Of a stretch of 64,000 nt of DNA, positions 11,685 through 23,368 are shown piece by piece. The stretch covers positions 1,674,001 through 1,738,000 of the forward strand of contig CP085827.1 in assembly GCA_020809705.1 (NCBI GenBank), written 5' to 3'. The notes beneath the pieces are model-generated. The model searched no databases. It had not been told where the DNA came from and worked only from the letters and a program-made list of their open reading frames with translations. Each line of letters begins with the position of its first letter. The first letter of the stretch is position 1. Source of the DNA: Calonectria ilicicola. Taxonomy: Eukaryota > Ascomycota > Sordariomycetes > Hypocreales > Nectriaceae. The translations under genes and the position numbers were made by a program.

Positions 11685-12168
11685 CTCTGGAACCGGCATT
11701 AAGCAGAGCGTTGAATCACCTCACTATGATTAATTTTCAACATCCGTGTCACTGTGATGCCGGGGATTCTACCCTCTGCATAGCCTTCAGGTATTGCTTT
11801 GAATACCACTCAAATTATTCGACGGTTTATTGCCCGTCGCTACCAAAGATAGCTTAAACTGCATGGAAAACCTACTCTTTTAGTGGTATAACCCAGACGA
11901 GCCCCCCCCAATGAATGATTAAAAAATCGGAATTGTACCGCCCATTGCCCGAATCCATCACTCCAAAATTTTCAGTATCCCCCAAAAGTATTTCCACTAG
12001 GAAGAGCATCCAGATGCGCCGCACTCGCCGTCGTATCCCAAGGCTCGCAAACCCCAACGCCGATACCATGAAAACCTGGATATTAGAACCTCATGAAAGC
12101 CAATCCTGCAACCGGGTATCATTTAATTTGCTCTGAAAATGGTATCGTATCGCGGCAGAGTTCCGCAT
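11685..12168. other. Convergent 3' intergenic region
   Basis: No gene seen between the GNAT and velvet 3' ends. Presumably the 3' UTRs of both. Confidence 0.5.
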
Positions 12169-13895
12169 TTACTGAAAAACTCCAAAGTGATTGATTGATC
12201 CATTGGTTTGGTCATCATCCTGCTCCGTATCCGGGTCAGGTTTGGGGAACATATTTTCATGTTGTACTTCATCCAAGACCCCTGAAGTACGAGGTGCCAC
12301 CTCTGAGATTGCCATGCCAAAGTGACTCGGGAGCACTGCATATGGGGAGGGTTCGGAGAAATTCGGCACTGGGCTAGGATTCTCTATAGCAGCATGGACA
12401 AAGTTCGTGTGTATTCCAACCATATCTGGAATTCTTTTATCCATGCCGAAATGAGGAGCAAAACCTTGGTGGTGGTAATAAGCAGACGGAGTCATGGAAG
12501 CTCCAGTCATGCCGGGCATTGAGACTTCCTCCATGCCTGGAATCGCAGCACCAGTCATGTCTAGAATCGGAGCTTCATTCATGTCTGGCATCGAGGTTCT
12601 GGTCAGGCTAGGCATGCCAGCTTCATTTATGCCTGACATTGGGGCACTGGTCATAACCGGTATCGATGCGGCCATTATCTCCGGCATCATGGGCATGGTC
12701 ATGCCTGGAATTGAAGCTCCAGTCATGTCTTGTGTTGTGGCTCCCACTATGCTTGGCATGGAAGCAAGCTGTTGTAGACCCTGAGGAGGAAACTGGGAAT
12801 TCATGGGCGGAGACATGAAGGTTCCAGTAGGAGAGATCTCCAGAGGCGTGTTTGAGCTTGTATTTGGCGCAGAAGGAGCTGAGTGAGAGGTGGGGAGTCC
12901 TGATACAGCACCAAAGTCGGGAGTGCTCATGAATTCTGGCGACGAGAGACTATTGCTCCCGTCACTTACAAATCCCCTCAAGGAGTAGGTTTGATTGACG
13001 TGGGGGCGTTTTCCCTGCCGGCTTAGCTCCGCCGTCTCTGCTGTTCTTTGGTTGCGCTTCCGAGTCTTCATGGCTCGAGAGTCCTTGCGCAGCCGCAGCT
13101 TCACTCCCTGATCGGAAAGGCAACGGGTCAGGGGTGTTGATTCAGCCATTCCGGGGAACGACTTGGGCGAGGACACAGTAAAGACTTTGGAGAAAATCTC
13201 GGCTACGAAGAAAAATTCGGGAGGGTTGGCCTCGAAGTCGCGATCGTAGAGGGTAAACCGGAGTCGGAACCGGCCCTCTCTCTTCACCCCGAGATCACCA
13301 AACACAAAGAAGCCACAGGACATGTTTGAGGGATCTTTGTGATGGTGGATTGAGGAAGTCGTAGTACCACAGAGATAGCTCGCAAGAGGATCTGTGTCCC
13401 TTGAAGGCTCGCTGAAGTCCTCCATCACTAGGGTGCAGGTGAGGAACAGATAAGGATCTGCCGTTCATCGCAAGTTAGGATTTGTTTGGAATTGTATGGA
13501 TGTAGGAGACTGACTATGGTATTCATAGACCTCGAAGGCGTTCAACTTCGCATTTTCCCTATTCCTTCTCTCTCTCCAATCGATGAGTTCTACAATAGGC
13601 GGGGGGTCGATGGGTTTGCGATCTATAAAGTCGTTAGCGTGACGCATAACGAAACTGGCAGGCGTTTGATTTTGGGCCTACCTTTCTCTTTTCCCATCGC
13701 AACTCTGGCGTATTCAGGCGTCTGTCGGATAAATAGCTCTCTTTGAGGACTGCCATGGGGATTTGCAGTGTTCTTTGGTTCTCCCTGGGGAGCGACGCTC
13801 CCCGCGCCGACAAGATTATCGACAATCGAGCCATGGTGCTGCTGCTCAGGCTGCATCGAGGGAGTTCCCGAGGAGCTCCCAGGATTTTCAGCCAT
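12169..13895 (-). CDS. Velvet-domain regulator (VosA-like) with Met-rich repeat tail
   Basis: Three exons on the minus strand (13895-13682, 13622-13515, 13457-12169) give 536 residues. Both introns (59 and 57 nt) keep the frame; the second uses a GTCAGT donor. The velvet domain covers about residues 45-230 and includes RVAMGKEKDRKPIDPPPIVEL, NPYLFLTCTLV, GFFVFGDLGVKREGRFRLRF, FPGMAEST and LSDQGVKLRLRK. The GKEKDRKP and HHHKDPSN pattern is nearest to VosA. A basic patch KTRKRNQR (about 238) may be nuclear localising. The C-terminal half is disordered, with a degenerate Met-rich repeat at about 348-429. Velvet proteins form homo- or heterodimers, bind DNA with an NF-kB-like fold, and link asexual or sexual development, spore trehalose and secondary metabolism. 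This copy is divergent, so it may be a lineage-specific paralog rather than the main VosA. Confidence 0.85.
12494..12740 (-). repeat. Degenerate coding tandem repeat (Met/Pro/Gly)
   Basis: Units of roughly 27-30 bp read on the minus strand as variants of IPGMTxAxM. About eight to nine copies are recognisable by the recurring CATGxCTGG/GGCAT core. It lies inside the disordered tail of the velvet protein. Confidence 0.6.
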
Positions 13896-16800
13896 GATTC
13901 TGGAACGGAAACGAATCTATGGTAGGTGTAAGACTTGAAATGCTCTGGTAAGGATGGATCGAGAGCCGAAAACTAGGCCAGGCCTCCGAGGGTCCGGGTC
14001 TAAACAGGTTATAGCTGCATGGCTTTCGGGATCGGGAGCAACCACAGGGCTAGAGCGAGGGAATGGGCGCCTAATGTGAGCCTAAGGAAGGCGTTTCAAA
14101 CTTTCAGCAGAAGCTTTATGCAACACCTTGAGGACTGGAGCTCATGGACCCGTAATCGGTTCTTGTGCTGCAAAGGCCGACCTTAACCGATTGGAAGCTG
14201 TACTGTCGACAATGCTGGTTATAGGAAGATATCTATATGGTGCATACCCCCAGTTAGACAAGGGAGCTGATAGATAGATGCAATGGTATGTAATTCGAAA
14301 GATGACTGCGGTTTGAATGTAGACAAAGCAAAAAGGTCCTGGATTAGGATGTTGAGTAGGCTCCGTGAGAGAGTCACGGGGTGGAGTTTGCGAAAAAAAT
14401 CAGCACCCAGCAAGGTTCAAGAAAAGCTCGGAAACTCGCAGCCTCTGAAAAGACGCCACAGGAACGTAGACGATACGGCGGTAATTATGTTGCAGTGCAG
14501 GAGATTGTCGTTACTGTTGTCGCTGCTGGTGAGGTCCGAGTTGGGTAGGTCCAAGATTGATTTCCCAGGTGGCGAGGGATGCGCTGATGTCACCCCTGAA
14601 CGAACCAACGCCAGTGGCAGGGCCAAGACACGGCGAGCGCCCCCGAACTCCGGGCGATGGGCGGTACAGGAAATCGACGGCGCCAGCTCGAAGTGCCCTG
14701 GTGTGATGCGGGGAGCGGCCAGGGCGCGTGAGGCCGAACAGGTGATGGTATATGCGTGGTAGCGACCCGTGGGAATCCAGAACGGATTCGGTGTAAAGAT
14801 TACGTACTGTGATGTGTATGAAAATGCTTGTCCAGATGTGTCCACTGCAGTGTCTCCTCAAGGTGGTCGGCGGGTGTGTTGGGGCCGGGTTCAAGATGGC
14901 CCGCCAGCCTGAGTCGGGCGAGCGATAGACCAGCGCGAAGGTAACAGTGTGAGTTTGGAAGCCAAGGTCATTCGTGGGGGGTGAGGTTTGATGAGGAAGA
15001 ACTCCTGGGTCGGAAGGCTTGATCAGCGCGGCAGTTGCTGCTTGCTTAGAGCCTGCATGCGCTGGGAAGAATAGCGAGACGGGGGCTTTTCTGCTCACAC
15101 AACCTTCTTCTCTACGTTACCTCTCCCACTGGTTTTCACTGGTTTCCCCTGCAGGACAAAAAGGCAATTAGGGATTTCTCGGCGGAGAATTGTCACGGGA
15201 GCGTCATCTATACTTTAGAGGGCAAACGTTCCAGATAGATGAAGTTTCCAAGATGTCAACGACTGGGATTCATGTCACGACGGGTCTTGGGGTGCGAGTG
15301 GAACAAGGGACAGAGTTTCCAGACAGGCATATGCGCTCTGACAGCGTCAACGGTGAGGCCGGTGGCGGCAGGTGATCTCGTAGCAGAAACCATGAAGATC
15401 GAGGGCCGGAGATGGAGGACGGGGCTGGCGGCGGAGATGAAGACGGCCCAGAGAAGGTGAGGATCAAACAAGTAGGTCAAGAAGAGGCCTGGTGGGTTTC
15501 GCATTGGCCCTTCTCCGCCTATAGGTAGTCTGCTGTCAATATGAACCTGTCAACGGGTGAAGGGCCGGGGCCCGACAGGCATTGTTGCTTTGACAGCAAA
15601 CGCCATGCAGCATGGCATTATGTGGTGCTGCCAAATCACCAGGATGACGAGTCGCGATCAGTTCCGGGGTTGTAGTGGCCGGGGAGGAGGCCTTTGGGCA
15701 ATAATCCACCAAAGAAGATCCAAGAGCGGGGGAAAGGGATCCCAAGCAGAGGCATTAGCATACGAGCAGGGCCTGGTACCGGTACTTGTACTACCACCAC
15801 CTTCCTGGCTTGTACTATATAAAGCATCGAGACTTGGTATTGTTAGCCCGCGAAGTAACAGTGATGTGTGATGTGACAATCCATCTGGGGTCCATTCCGA
15901 AGCCCTCCCTGCCACGAGCACAGATACCGCGACAGGGGGGGCCTGAAGAGACTGCGATAAAGACGATCTTGGCCAGCAGCAGGGCGCAGGAAAAAGAAAA
16001 GAAGACGCATCTGGGGTGTCCATTGAAAATGGGAATTGCAGATTGGCCATACAGATCTCAGTTGGAGCCGAGCTGGCGCACGCGTGGTAAACAGCCGTCA
16101 CCACCGCAATTAGCGCCGACACGAGGGTTCCCGCATCGAGAGGTAAGCGCCTCTGGAGCGCTCCAGCTCCAAAACACGCGCTCTATATTATCCGGACTCT
16201 AAGCTGCCAGGGCTGGGAGCTAGGTGCTGGGAGCTGGGAGCTGGGGAGGGGAGGGGGGGAGGGAGGGCCATTGCCCGAGCCATTTCATACCCCGACGGGG
16301 AGCTCCGACATGGCGTGTGGCTCCCGTGAGAACTCTTCGGTGAACGAAACCTGTCAGCCTGTGTCTCGTCTTCAGAGCTGAAGAATCAATCTTGACTTGC
16401 AAGCAAAAGCCAATGCCAATTAGACCGTATATCGGTCCCTTGGGATTTGGAATAGATTCCCAAAAGAGCTGACGGGTGACTAGGGACGATCATCTGCCCC
16501 CAGTCAATAAACTCGGTGGTAAACACACAGGCACACACCGGTCCACTCGACGGGCGAAGCCCTTCACCACTTTGTCCCCCGAGGAGAATGTCACCATGTA
16601 CCTCGACCAGCAGCATGCTCCAAGTTACTGCTCGTGGTGGCTCCGTCAGGTATGTGTAACCTATTCGACATGTATCTGGACATGTTCGGTCCCAATACCC
16701 CCAACGACTGGGGTCCCTTGAGCGGGTTTGATGACAGGCCAGGGTTTCCCACCCCAACTCTTTGGCAGCCCGCTCAGAGCATGCATGTACTCCTCAACTC

Positions 16801-19800
16801 TTTTTTTTCTTCCTCTACACCCCTGTCAGCGCCGAAGGGTCAAGAAGAAAAAGAAGGATCCGGGCCCAATGCACCCCGGGGAATTTCTCCATGGTGCCGT
16901 GGCGTGGTGGAAAATGTTTCCCAGTGGCTGGCTGCAGAAGCTGCATCTCCGAGCATCGTTTTGGGAAGCGAAATGATGTTAGTGATGACTAGTGCTAGTG
17001 GCCCTTCAGTTCCCGTGCGCCGGGCAAAGGTAGTATTGGGGGACGGCGCTCTGCAGCGTGAGCCGACTAGATCTGCAGGCGACGTGCTGTAGACTGTAGA
17101 CTGTGCATACATAGCGCCAAAGCGACGGCATGCGCGTCTTGATAGGTTGGGCGCATCAATAGTTGCCGAGGCGTTGTGGTGGCGGTTCCCAGATTGGGTT
17201 GCAGGCCCAGTTGTTAACACGCAAAACCGGCCTAGGGCCGTTTGGATAACGAGCCCTTACTACAACACATTGCAGCCCTGGGTAGGATCAAACGCCTTGT
17301 CTCTGTGGCTCTTGTCTTTGTCCCATTGTCTCATGCACGAGATGCGGAACAAGGGAAAAACTGACTGTGCACAGCCTGTTGCCACGCCTGCATCAGCTCT
17401 TTTCGGTCACCGCGTCCCGTTTCTGCACCTCCGCCCACATCTGTCGGACTTGCTCTCTCTCTCCTGTCTCATCCCCCGGACGAAACCGAGTAGAAGAGGT
17501 CATGGCGTTGCCGTCGCCCGAGCACCTAACGTGCAAGAGCATATTAAAGCCGAGTTATTCTCTATAATAGACTTGATTAATCACTTTTGCCATGGAAAAA
17601 GGCCTTGCTCAGGGTCCTCTCCGACTGACAGCAAGGGTGAGCTCCAAGACAGTCGAGCCCATGCCGAGCCGTAGCCCGATTGGGGTATGCGGCACTCGAT
17701 GTTGATACCAGGGGGGCGATGGATCGCCGGTTCTCGCATCATGTCAGTCTCACCAACGAAGCAGAAAATCTGAGCTCAGAAGCCGCCCCAAGATGTATGA
17801 GCTGACATGCAGCAGGGCCTCAACAACGCACCTAGGCTTTCAGCCCGCGTATCCCGGGTGAAATTCCTCCATTCTACCAATCTACCAATGCAGGCCAATC
17901 TAGATGGGCACACGCGTTGCACAAGTATAGCCTAGGCTATCAAGAGCCACTCTTTGGTTTGGAATGACAGTCAGATACGAAACCCCCAAAATGGGGGGGG
18001 GGCTTTGGTCGTCCATCCCGGTCAGTTTGGGCAGAAACGAAGCAACAAGCTCCATGGGTGGACCATGGCATTGATCGGCACGACGACCCCCCGGGCTAGA
18101 AATTTCCGATCAATATTAGAAAAGTCAGGATGGCAGGTTTTGGGCCTGCTGCCAGATTTGCTCGGGGTGGGCAGACGACATCGAGATAGCGCCAGGGTTT
18201 AGAAGGAAATTAGTGCTTCGCCTGTCCAGGTGGGAGTCGTCAGAATACGGATGCGACTCTGCAGCCCTGATGTGGGCCTTTTGGCGTCTTAGGCCCCAAC
18301 AGCAGACAAAGAAGCTCGCCCAATCCCAGGCTTCTCTACGTAGCTGTCGCTGGCAGGGCGGCCGTCGCTCGTGGGCCTGCTGGGGTTTTAGGCGCGCGCT
18401 GGTGAGCTGGAGGTTGGATGCTTTGGGCTACGCGGGGGGCCACTTTGGGACGGACGCTGCTGTGTATGCAGTTGCTGAGCAGAGCTGGCCACTAGCAGTG
18501 TCGAACCGGACATAAGGCTTGCATGCACCGGCGTAAAGGTGGTGTGGACGACAATGTGAATGGCGTAGCCTCGACCAGGGTTGGCGTGTCTCTTGCTCTT
18601 GCACCAACACCATCGCGAGACTGACGGCTCAAGCCATCGGGAGTTAATCTCGAGATCGAAACAAAACGATTTATTTAGCGTAGTTTGCCCCTCTGCAAGT
18701 TGATCGTGGGCAACAAGATCCAACGCCCGTGCTTGAACCACGATCCGTCTTTCAAACCTCGCCTCTACATGCGGAGTGCATCTCAACTTGCCTCGCAAAG
18801 GTTTAGTTCCCGTGTAACCACAGATGCCGAGCGCGGTACTGGCATGTGACTGGCATCAATTGTCCGACAAGTCAACCCACACGTATCTGCATTCAAAAGA
18901 TGATCCCTGGGTCCTTTTTTCTTCATCTCGGTCTGGAAAACTCGCTTCCAGACTTCACAATCATCAGCCCACACCGGCCAAGGTTGGGCCGGAACTGGGT
19001 TGAATTTTTAACCCAAAAAATTGGATTTTCTAGGATCCGAGCAGCCTAAATGCACACCGAGGTGAGATGAGTTGCTTTCGCTTAGACTCCTCGTCATCGT
19101 ATCTGGATTTTGTTGCCGAGCGACGTTGCATGTAAGCTAGACATGGTTTCCTGCTCAACTAGCCCTTAATATCGCCGTTATGAATGTCCTGCGTCATGTC
19201 AACAACACGGCAATGCAGATCAACCGACGGGAACCAGACTGGTGTAGTCTTACCTTGGCAACTCGTAATTTGGCGAGCTGATAACTATTTTGAGCCATGC
19301 AGGGAGTGCAGAGAGATGAAAGAATTCCCGCAGAATCAAAGTGAAGAGCCCCGGGAAATGGTTAGTTCTAAGATTGAAATTTTGACAAGAGAGCCTTTAG
19401 TTTGACTCCTCAATCCAAAATTTACAAGGTCCAGCTATAGATCTAAAAGTAGCTTCAAATGATATATGCAAGCACATCTATATCACGCAAATATCTAACG
19501 TGTCATATCTACAATTCAACACTGAGAAGATTGTGGCCCCATCTGCATTTCCCCAACATTCTCTGAATCACTTGGCAATGTACAAAATTTCTCTGGAAGA
19601 AGTGAATGTATCTAATAATGCATATAACAAATCCGTTCATCCTTTTTTTACTACAGCATTGATTTTTAGTGTAGTTCTGTTCTGTGGCATTGAAGGTGGA
19701 GAAGTCACAGGAACACGATCTTTGAAAGGGTCTATTGTATAATATGACTATGATATACCGGATCTTTTAGTAAGATTGACGCCACGATGTTATAATTCCT

Positions 19801-20327
19801 AGGTCGGAATGTTATCAAGTTATAGTTATGAATTTTAAGAAGCTTAATCTGACTAAAAAAAATGATGAGTCAACGACTGAATCAATGGCTAGGCTTGTTC
19901 TTGGGAGGAACCCCCACATATGATACTATTCCATATTAACAATAGTTGTCGACATTTAATCCAAACTGTTGACATGGATCAACAAAAGACCAATTTGAGT
20001 ATGAATATGAGCTGTTATAGAGAATTGGCGCCTCAATATATAAAGTTGCCACAGCCACAATATTGGATCCCGCCTCCGCGTTTAGAGTACGCGGGGAGAT
20101 CATGCCAAGATCAAGACTTCAACTGATACGAATATCAAAGCTCACTGAGCGAAGCCAAGGCCAAAACTTCAAAATCGACGTAAATCAGTGGGTCTTCAAA
20201 AAATACCAAGCCGCCTTGGCAGCATTTTTAATTCATACACTTGAACTTCATATCATGCCTCATCGTACAATGCGTACTGCCTCATACATCAAATCGAAAG
20301 AAAACACCACCCCAAAAACCCAGTTGT
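13896..20327. other. 6.4-kb gene-free region upstream of the velvet gene
   Basis: No supported gene on either strand. Open frames here are short, overlap one another on both strands, carry no recognisable domain and show no splice-supported extension. Because the right neighbour points away (its 3' end is at 20328), the whole stretch is upstream of the velvet gene. It holds a G-rich block at 16209-16267, a TATATAAAG at about 15815-15823, and an AT-richer sub-region from about 19400 to 20050. Long upstream regions with upstream ORFs and long leaders are common for fungal developmental regulators. Confidence 0.5.
16209..16267 (+). repeat. G-rich tract with GGGAGCT repeats (possible G-quadruplex)
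   Basis: Starts with imperfect GGGAGCT units, then runs into successive G3-G7 tracts separated by single A's (GGGGAGGGGAGGGGGGGAGG). This meets the usual G3+N1-7 pattern for intramolecular quadruplexes on the + strand. Confidence 0.6.
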
Positions 20328-21586
20328 CTATGCCATTATGGACTCGTCACCATTCTCGTTTTTGATGTTTAAAGAATCAACGCCTGATTGCCACTCCAAA
20401 CGTTCCCGAACCATGTCTCGTTTACACCAATATATCGATATGACTCCCCAAACAAACGCCCACAGAAATGGAACCGCCCAGCACACGCCGTACGCCACGG
20501 TCGCAGGGACCGGGGGAATGACGGCTATGACGGTAAGTGCAATTGCTAAAACAATAGCTGGTATTGACCAAAAAATGGACTGTATTAGAAGCATTCTTCG
20601 GAATCGATGGCTAGCCTTGTAGCGAGCCGCCAGCGCTTCACGATATGGTCGACCAGCACCGGCGTTGACCGCGACAACGTCTTCGATAAAGTAGTACACT
20701 CCTGGAAGCACCTATTGCCATAGTCAGTATAAAACAGAGGCTTACAAAAATCATCACGGGAAATCCTCACCTTTTCTCCTTTGCCTGTTGAACTGATACG
20801 GAATGGCGCATTCCATCCCATGACGCTGTATAGGGTAACTAGTGACAGGACACCACCCAGACAATAAAGAATAGCTGGTGCAGGCATGCACAAGACTCTT
20901 AACCAGACATTGTGAGGAGCACTCCCGATAATGAAAAGGGCAGTGACAACAGTGATGGTGAGCACAGAGGCCCAATTCAGTAGATCGAAACACCAACGAC
21001 TTGTCGAACCTAATGGGCGATAAAACCTCTCCTTCTTCATCAGACGCAAAGTTCGAACGGCAAATTCCATATAGGTCGGTCCGCCCCAGATGGTGGTGAC
21101 GATGGCGAAAATGATCCATCCTTGGACATCGCCGGCATACTTCATACCATAGTAGAGAGCTATTGGTACCGCAGAGGCGTCAACGAAGACGAGAAAGGCA
21201 AACATCCAGAGCTTCCAACGCTTGCGGCCATGGTGCCATGTAAAGGGAAGCTGTGGTAGCAACAACGGGTTGTCGTCATAGTACTCCTCGAGAGTCTTCG
21301 CGCGGCGCTTCCATTCCTGTCGGGAGCCGGCTCGTGAGTCGTAGTATACTTCGGCCTTGGGTCGCTGTGCGTACGAGAGGCTGCGCCGTGACACGTCGGG
21401 GTTGTCTGAGCTGAATGTAGCTCGTCGCGGGGGTGAATCTGGAAGGTCTGGATCGAAGCGAACGTCTTTTGGTGTTGCGTTGAAGGATTGGGTTGAGGGT
21501 CTCGCGGCAGCGGGTGTGGCGTCAGACGTCGATGACTCGAACTGGAGCTGGGACTGCGAAGTGCTGCCTCGCCGCACTTCAGGCAT
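20328..21586 (-). CDS. Multispanning membrane protein of unknown function
   Basis: Two exons on the minus strand (21586-20771, 20711-20328) give 399 residues. The 59-nt intron (GTGAGG donor, CAATAG acceptor) joins GKGEK to VLPGVYY in frame. Residues 1-115 are a hydrophilic Ser/Thr/Pro-rich cytosolic tail. About six hydrophobic segments follow, for example WMFAFLVFVDASAVPIAL, GWIIFAIVTTIW, WASVLTITVVTALFIIG, AILYCLGGVLSLVTLY, FWSIPAIVLAIALTVIAVI and VCWAVPFLWAFVWGV. There is no signal peptide. The sequence KTLEEYYDDNPLLLP before the first span looks conserved-like. I do not recognise a transporter or enzyme signature; it resembles uncharacterised fungal plasma-membrane or ER proteins. Confidence 0.75.
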
Positions 21587-23368
21587 TGTCGCTGGAGGGG
21601 GAGGGAGGGGATGGCGATGATGTCAAAAGAAGAAGAAGAATTTAGTGTATAGCGGGAGCAGTCATTTTACTGGAGACTGCTGGGGAGGAGGGGCAGGTGA
21701 GAAAGAAGGGAAAAGATTTGATTCGGAGCTTGGTCGAGGAGCTGAAGAAAATGCTCTGGCGGCTCCATATGGGTGGCGGATTGTCCGGGATGAGCCTGAA
21801 ATAAAGGTCGCACCAAGCGCAGATGGGCTAGCAACGGAGACGGACATGGAGAGACAAAGAGTTTTCCACGCGGCACGGCTTTAAGTTAGGGGAGCATGAT
21901 AGGGCTAGACGGCGGGCACAATTGCTAAGTCATTACGGAGACTGTATCAGCCATCATCCATAGTCGGGGTTGAGCATCTTCGCCGCTCCGCTCCGTGTGC
22001 GTGTTTAGCCCCCAGTATCCGCGGACAAGTCACATAAGCTGGGGGTGTACCTTGTTCCCTGTTTGCAGTGGAGACCAGGGGGCGCCTTGGAACGGCAGAT
22101 GGAGGTGGCCATGGACAGGAAGAAGCTCATGTTCTAAACCTAGTGTCCGTCGACTTGGGCCTAGGCGCGAGAGGGAAAAAAAATGGTGACGTCTAGGGCC
22201 GTCCAGGCTCTAGAATCATGCCCGCCAGGCCGGTACCTGCTCCAGTCCAGGATCCAGGATCCGCACGACGTCATTGAATGGTGGGGCCGCCCGGGCCGAC
22301 TGCATGTCCGCCACAGGCTGATGCTGCTGCGACAGCTGCGACAGCGCGAAGGTCGGAGTGAGCGGAAGGCGAGAGATGCCTCTGTGCCTCGTCATGTCTT
22401 TGGTCGGAGTCGACGAAACCACCGAACGACCGAAGCTCTGTGTCTATTGCCCAATCATCACCCATTACGCGGCCCATTCTCTCTGTCCGTTGCTACTGCT
22501 GCTGCTGCTACTAACCATCCTTATCTTCATTTCTCGCTTGCTCTGGCGGCGTCAACGGCTCCCAGCCTCCCAACCATAGCGATCACCTGCTGCTGCTGGC
22601 CTTGGGTGCAACCTTAACAACCTCATCATCGATGCTCAATTCCTGCCGCCCACGGCGCCCGCACAATACCACAAAGCGCACAGCCAGCTGAGAGCGGATG
22701 AGGTAAGACGGTAGCATGGATCGTCCAGTCTATGAAGAAGCCAAGCCAGCCAAGCAGTTGATCGCTTGGTCAGGGTTACCCGTGGACTGACGGAGCGACC
22801 ACCATCTCACCACACCCTGGTAGGCTGTGCCCACCCTGCTTAACGCATTTCGCCGAGCTGCCGACGTGAAAAACTCAACGGCGCATATGCAACACGAGCC
22901 AAAAATGGCCCAGGTTCTATTTCGCCTTAGCTAATCGCACCTGAACAAATCACGTCGCATGAGAATCTTGCTTTACTATTTTTATGTTTTTTATTTTGCT
23001 TCCTTTTGCCTTCGTGCAGGGTGACCTGGCGAGCTAGGACTTTGTTTCGTCTGCTGTCTAGGGACGGGCCTTGTGAGCTTTTTATTGCTAGATTTCTACC
23101 TGGGAGAATTTTGCCCATAATTCCTCCATGACATCCAAAGTTTTTCTCCTTCAAAATTTGTCAAATTTGCCCTCGCGAGCTTCGGCGCTTTCGCCGCCGA
23201 CAAGCAAGTAAATGCAAGGGTGGCACCACTAACACGCTTTCTATTGGTATTTTCTGTCTTCGTCTCTACTCTCTTTTTACCGCTTTATCATCCATTGCCA
23301 TCCTTGTTTCTCCATTCATCCTCATCTCCCCACACAGACCACGCTCAATTTAGTCTGAACTCAGGTGT
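21587..23368. other. Intergenic region, membrane protein upstream / CTP synthase 3' flank
   Basis: No gene supported. It contains the upstream region of the membrane-protein gene, a (CTG)n/(TGC)n microsatellite near 22493-22512, an AT-rich patch near 22970-23010 and, at the right, the 3' flank of the CTP synthase gene. Frames such as that at 22183-22617 have unfungal, low-complexity composition. Confidence 0.5.

Noticed and set aside
14511..15098. 195-residue minus-strand frame upstream of the velvet gene
   Set aside because: No domain, no splice signals, overlapping frames on the other strand, His/Pro/Ser-rich random composition; more likely leader or intergenic DNA.
17147..17674. 175-residue + strand frame
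   Set aside because: Composition and lack of hydrophobic patterning do not look like a protein; no start context or neighbours supporting it.
19860..20110. AT-richer patch considered as a second RIP-degraded repeat
   Set aside because: Composition shift is mild, no inverted or direct terminal repeats were found, and it lacks the abrupt borders seen at 59.8-62.7 kb.
22183..22617. 144-residue + strand frame ahead of the CTP synthase 3' end
   Set aside because: Arg/Leu/Ala low complexity created by a CTG microsatellite and GC-rich DNA.
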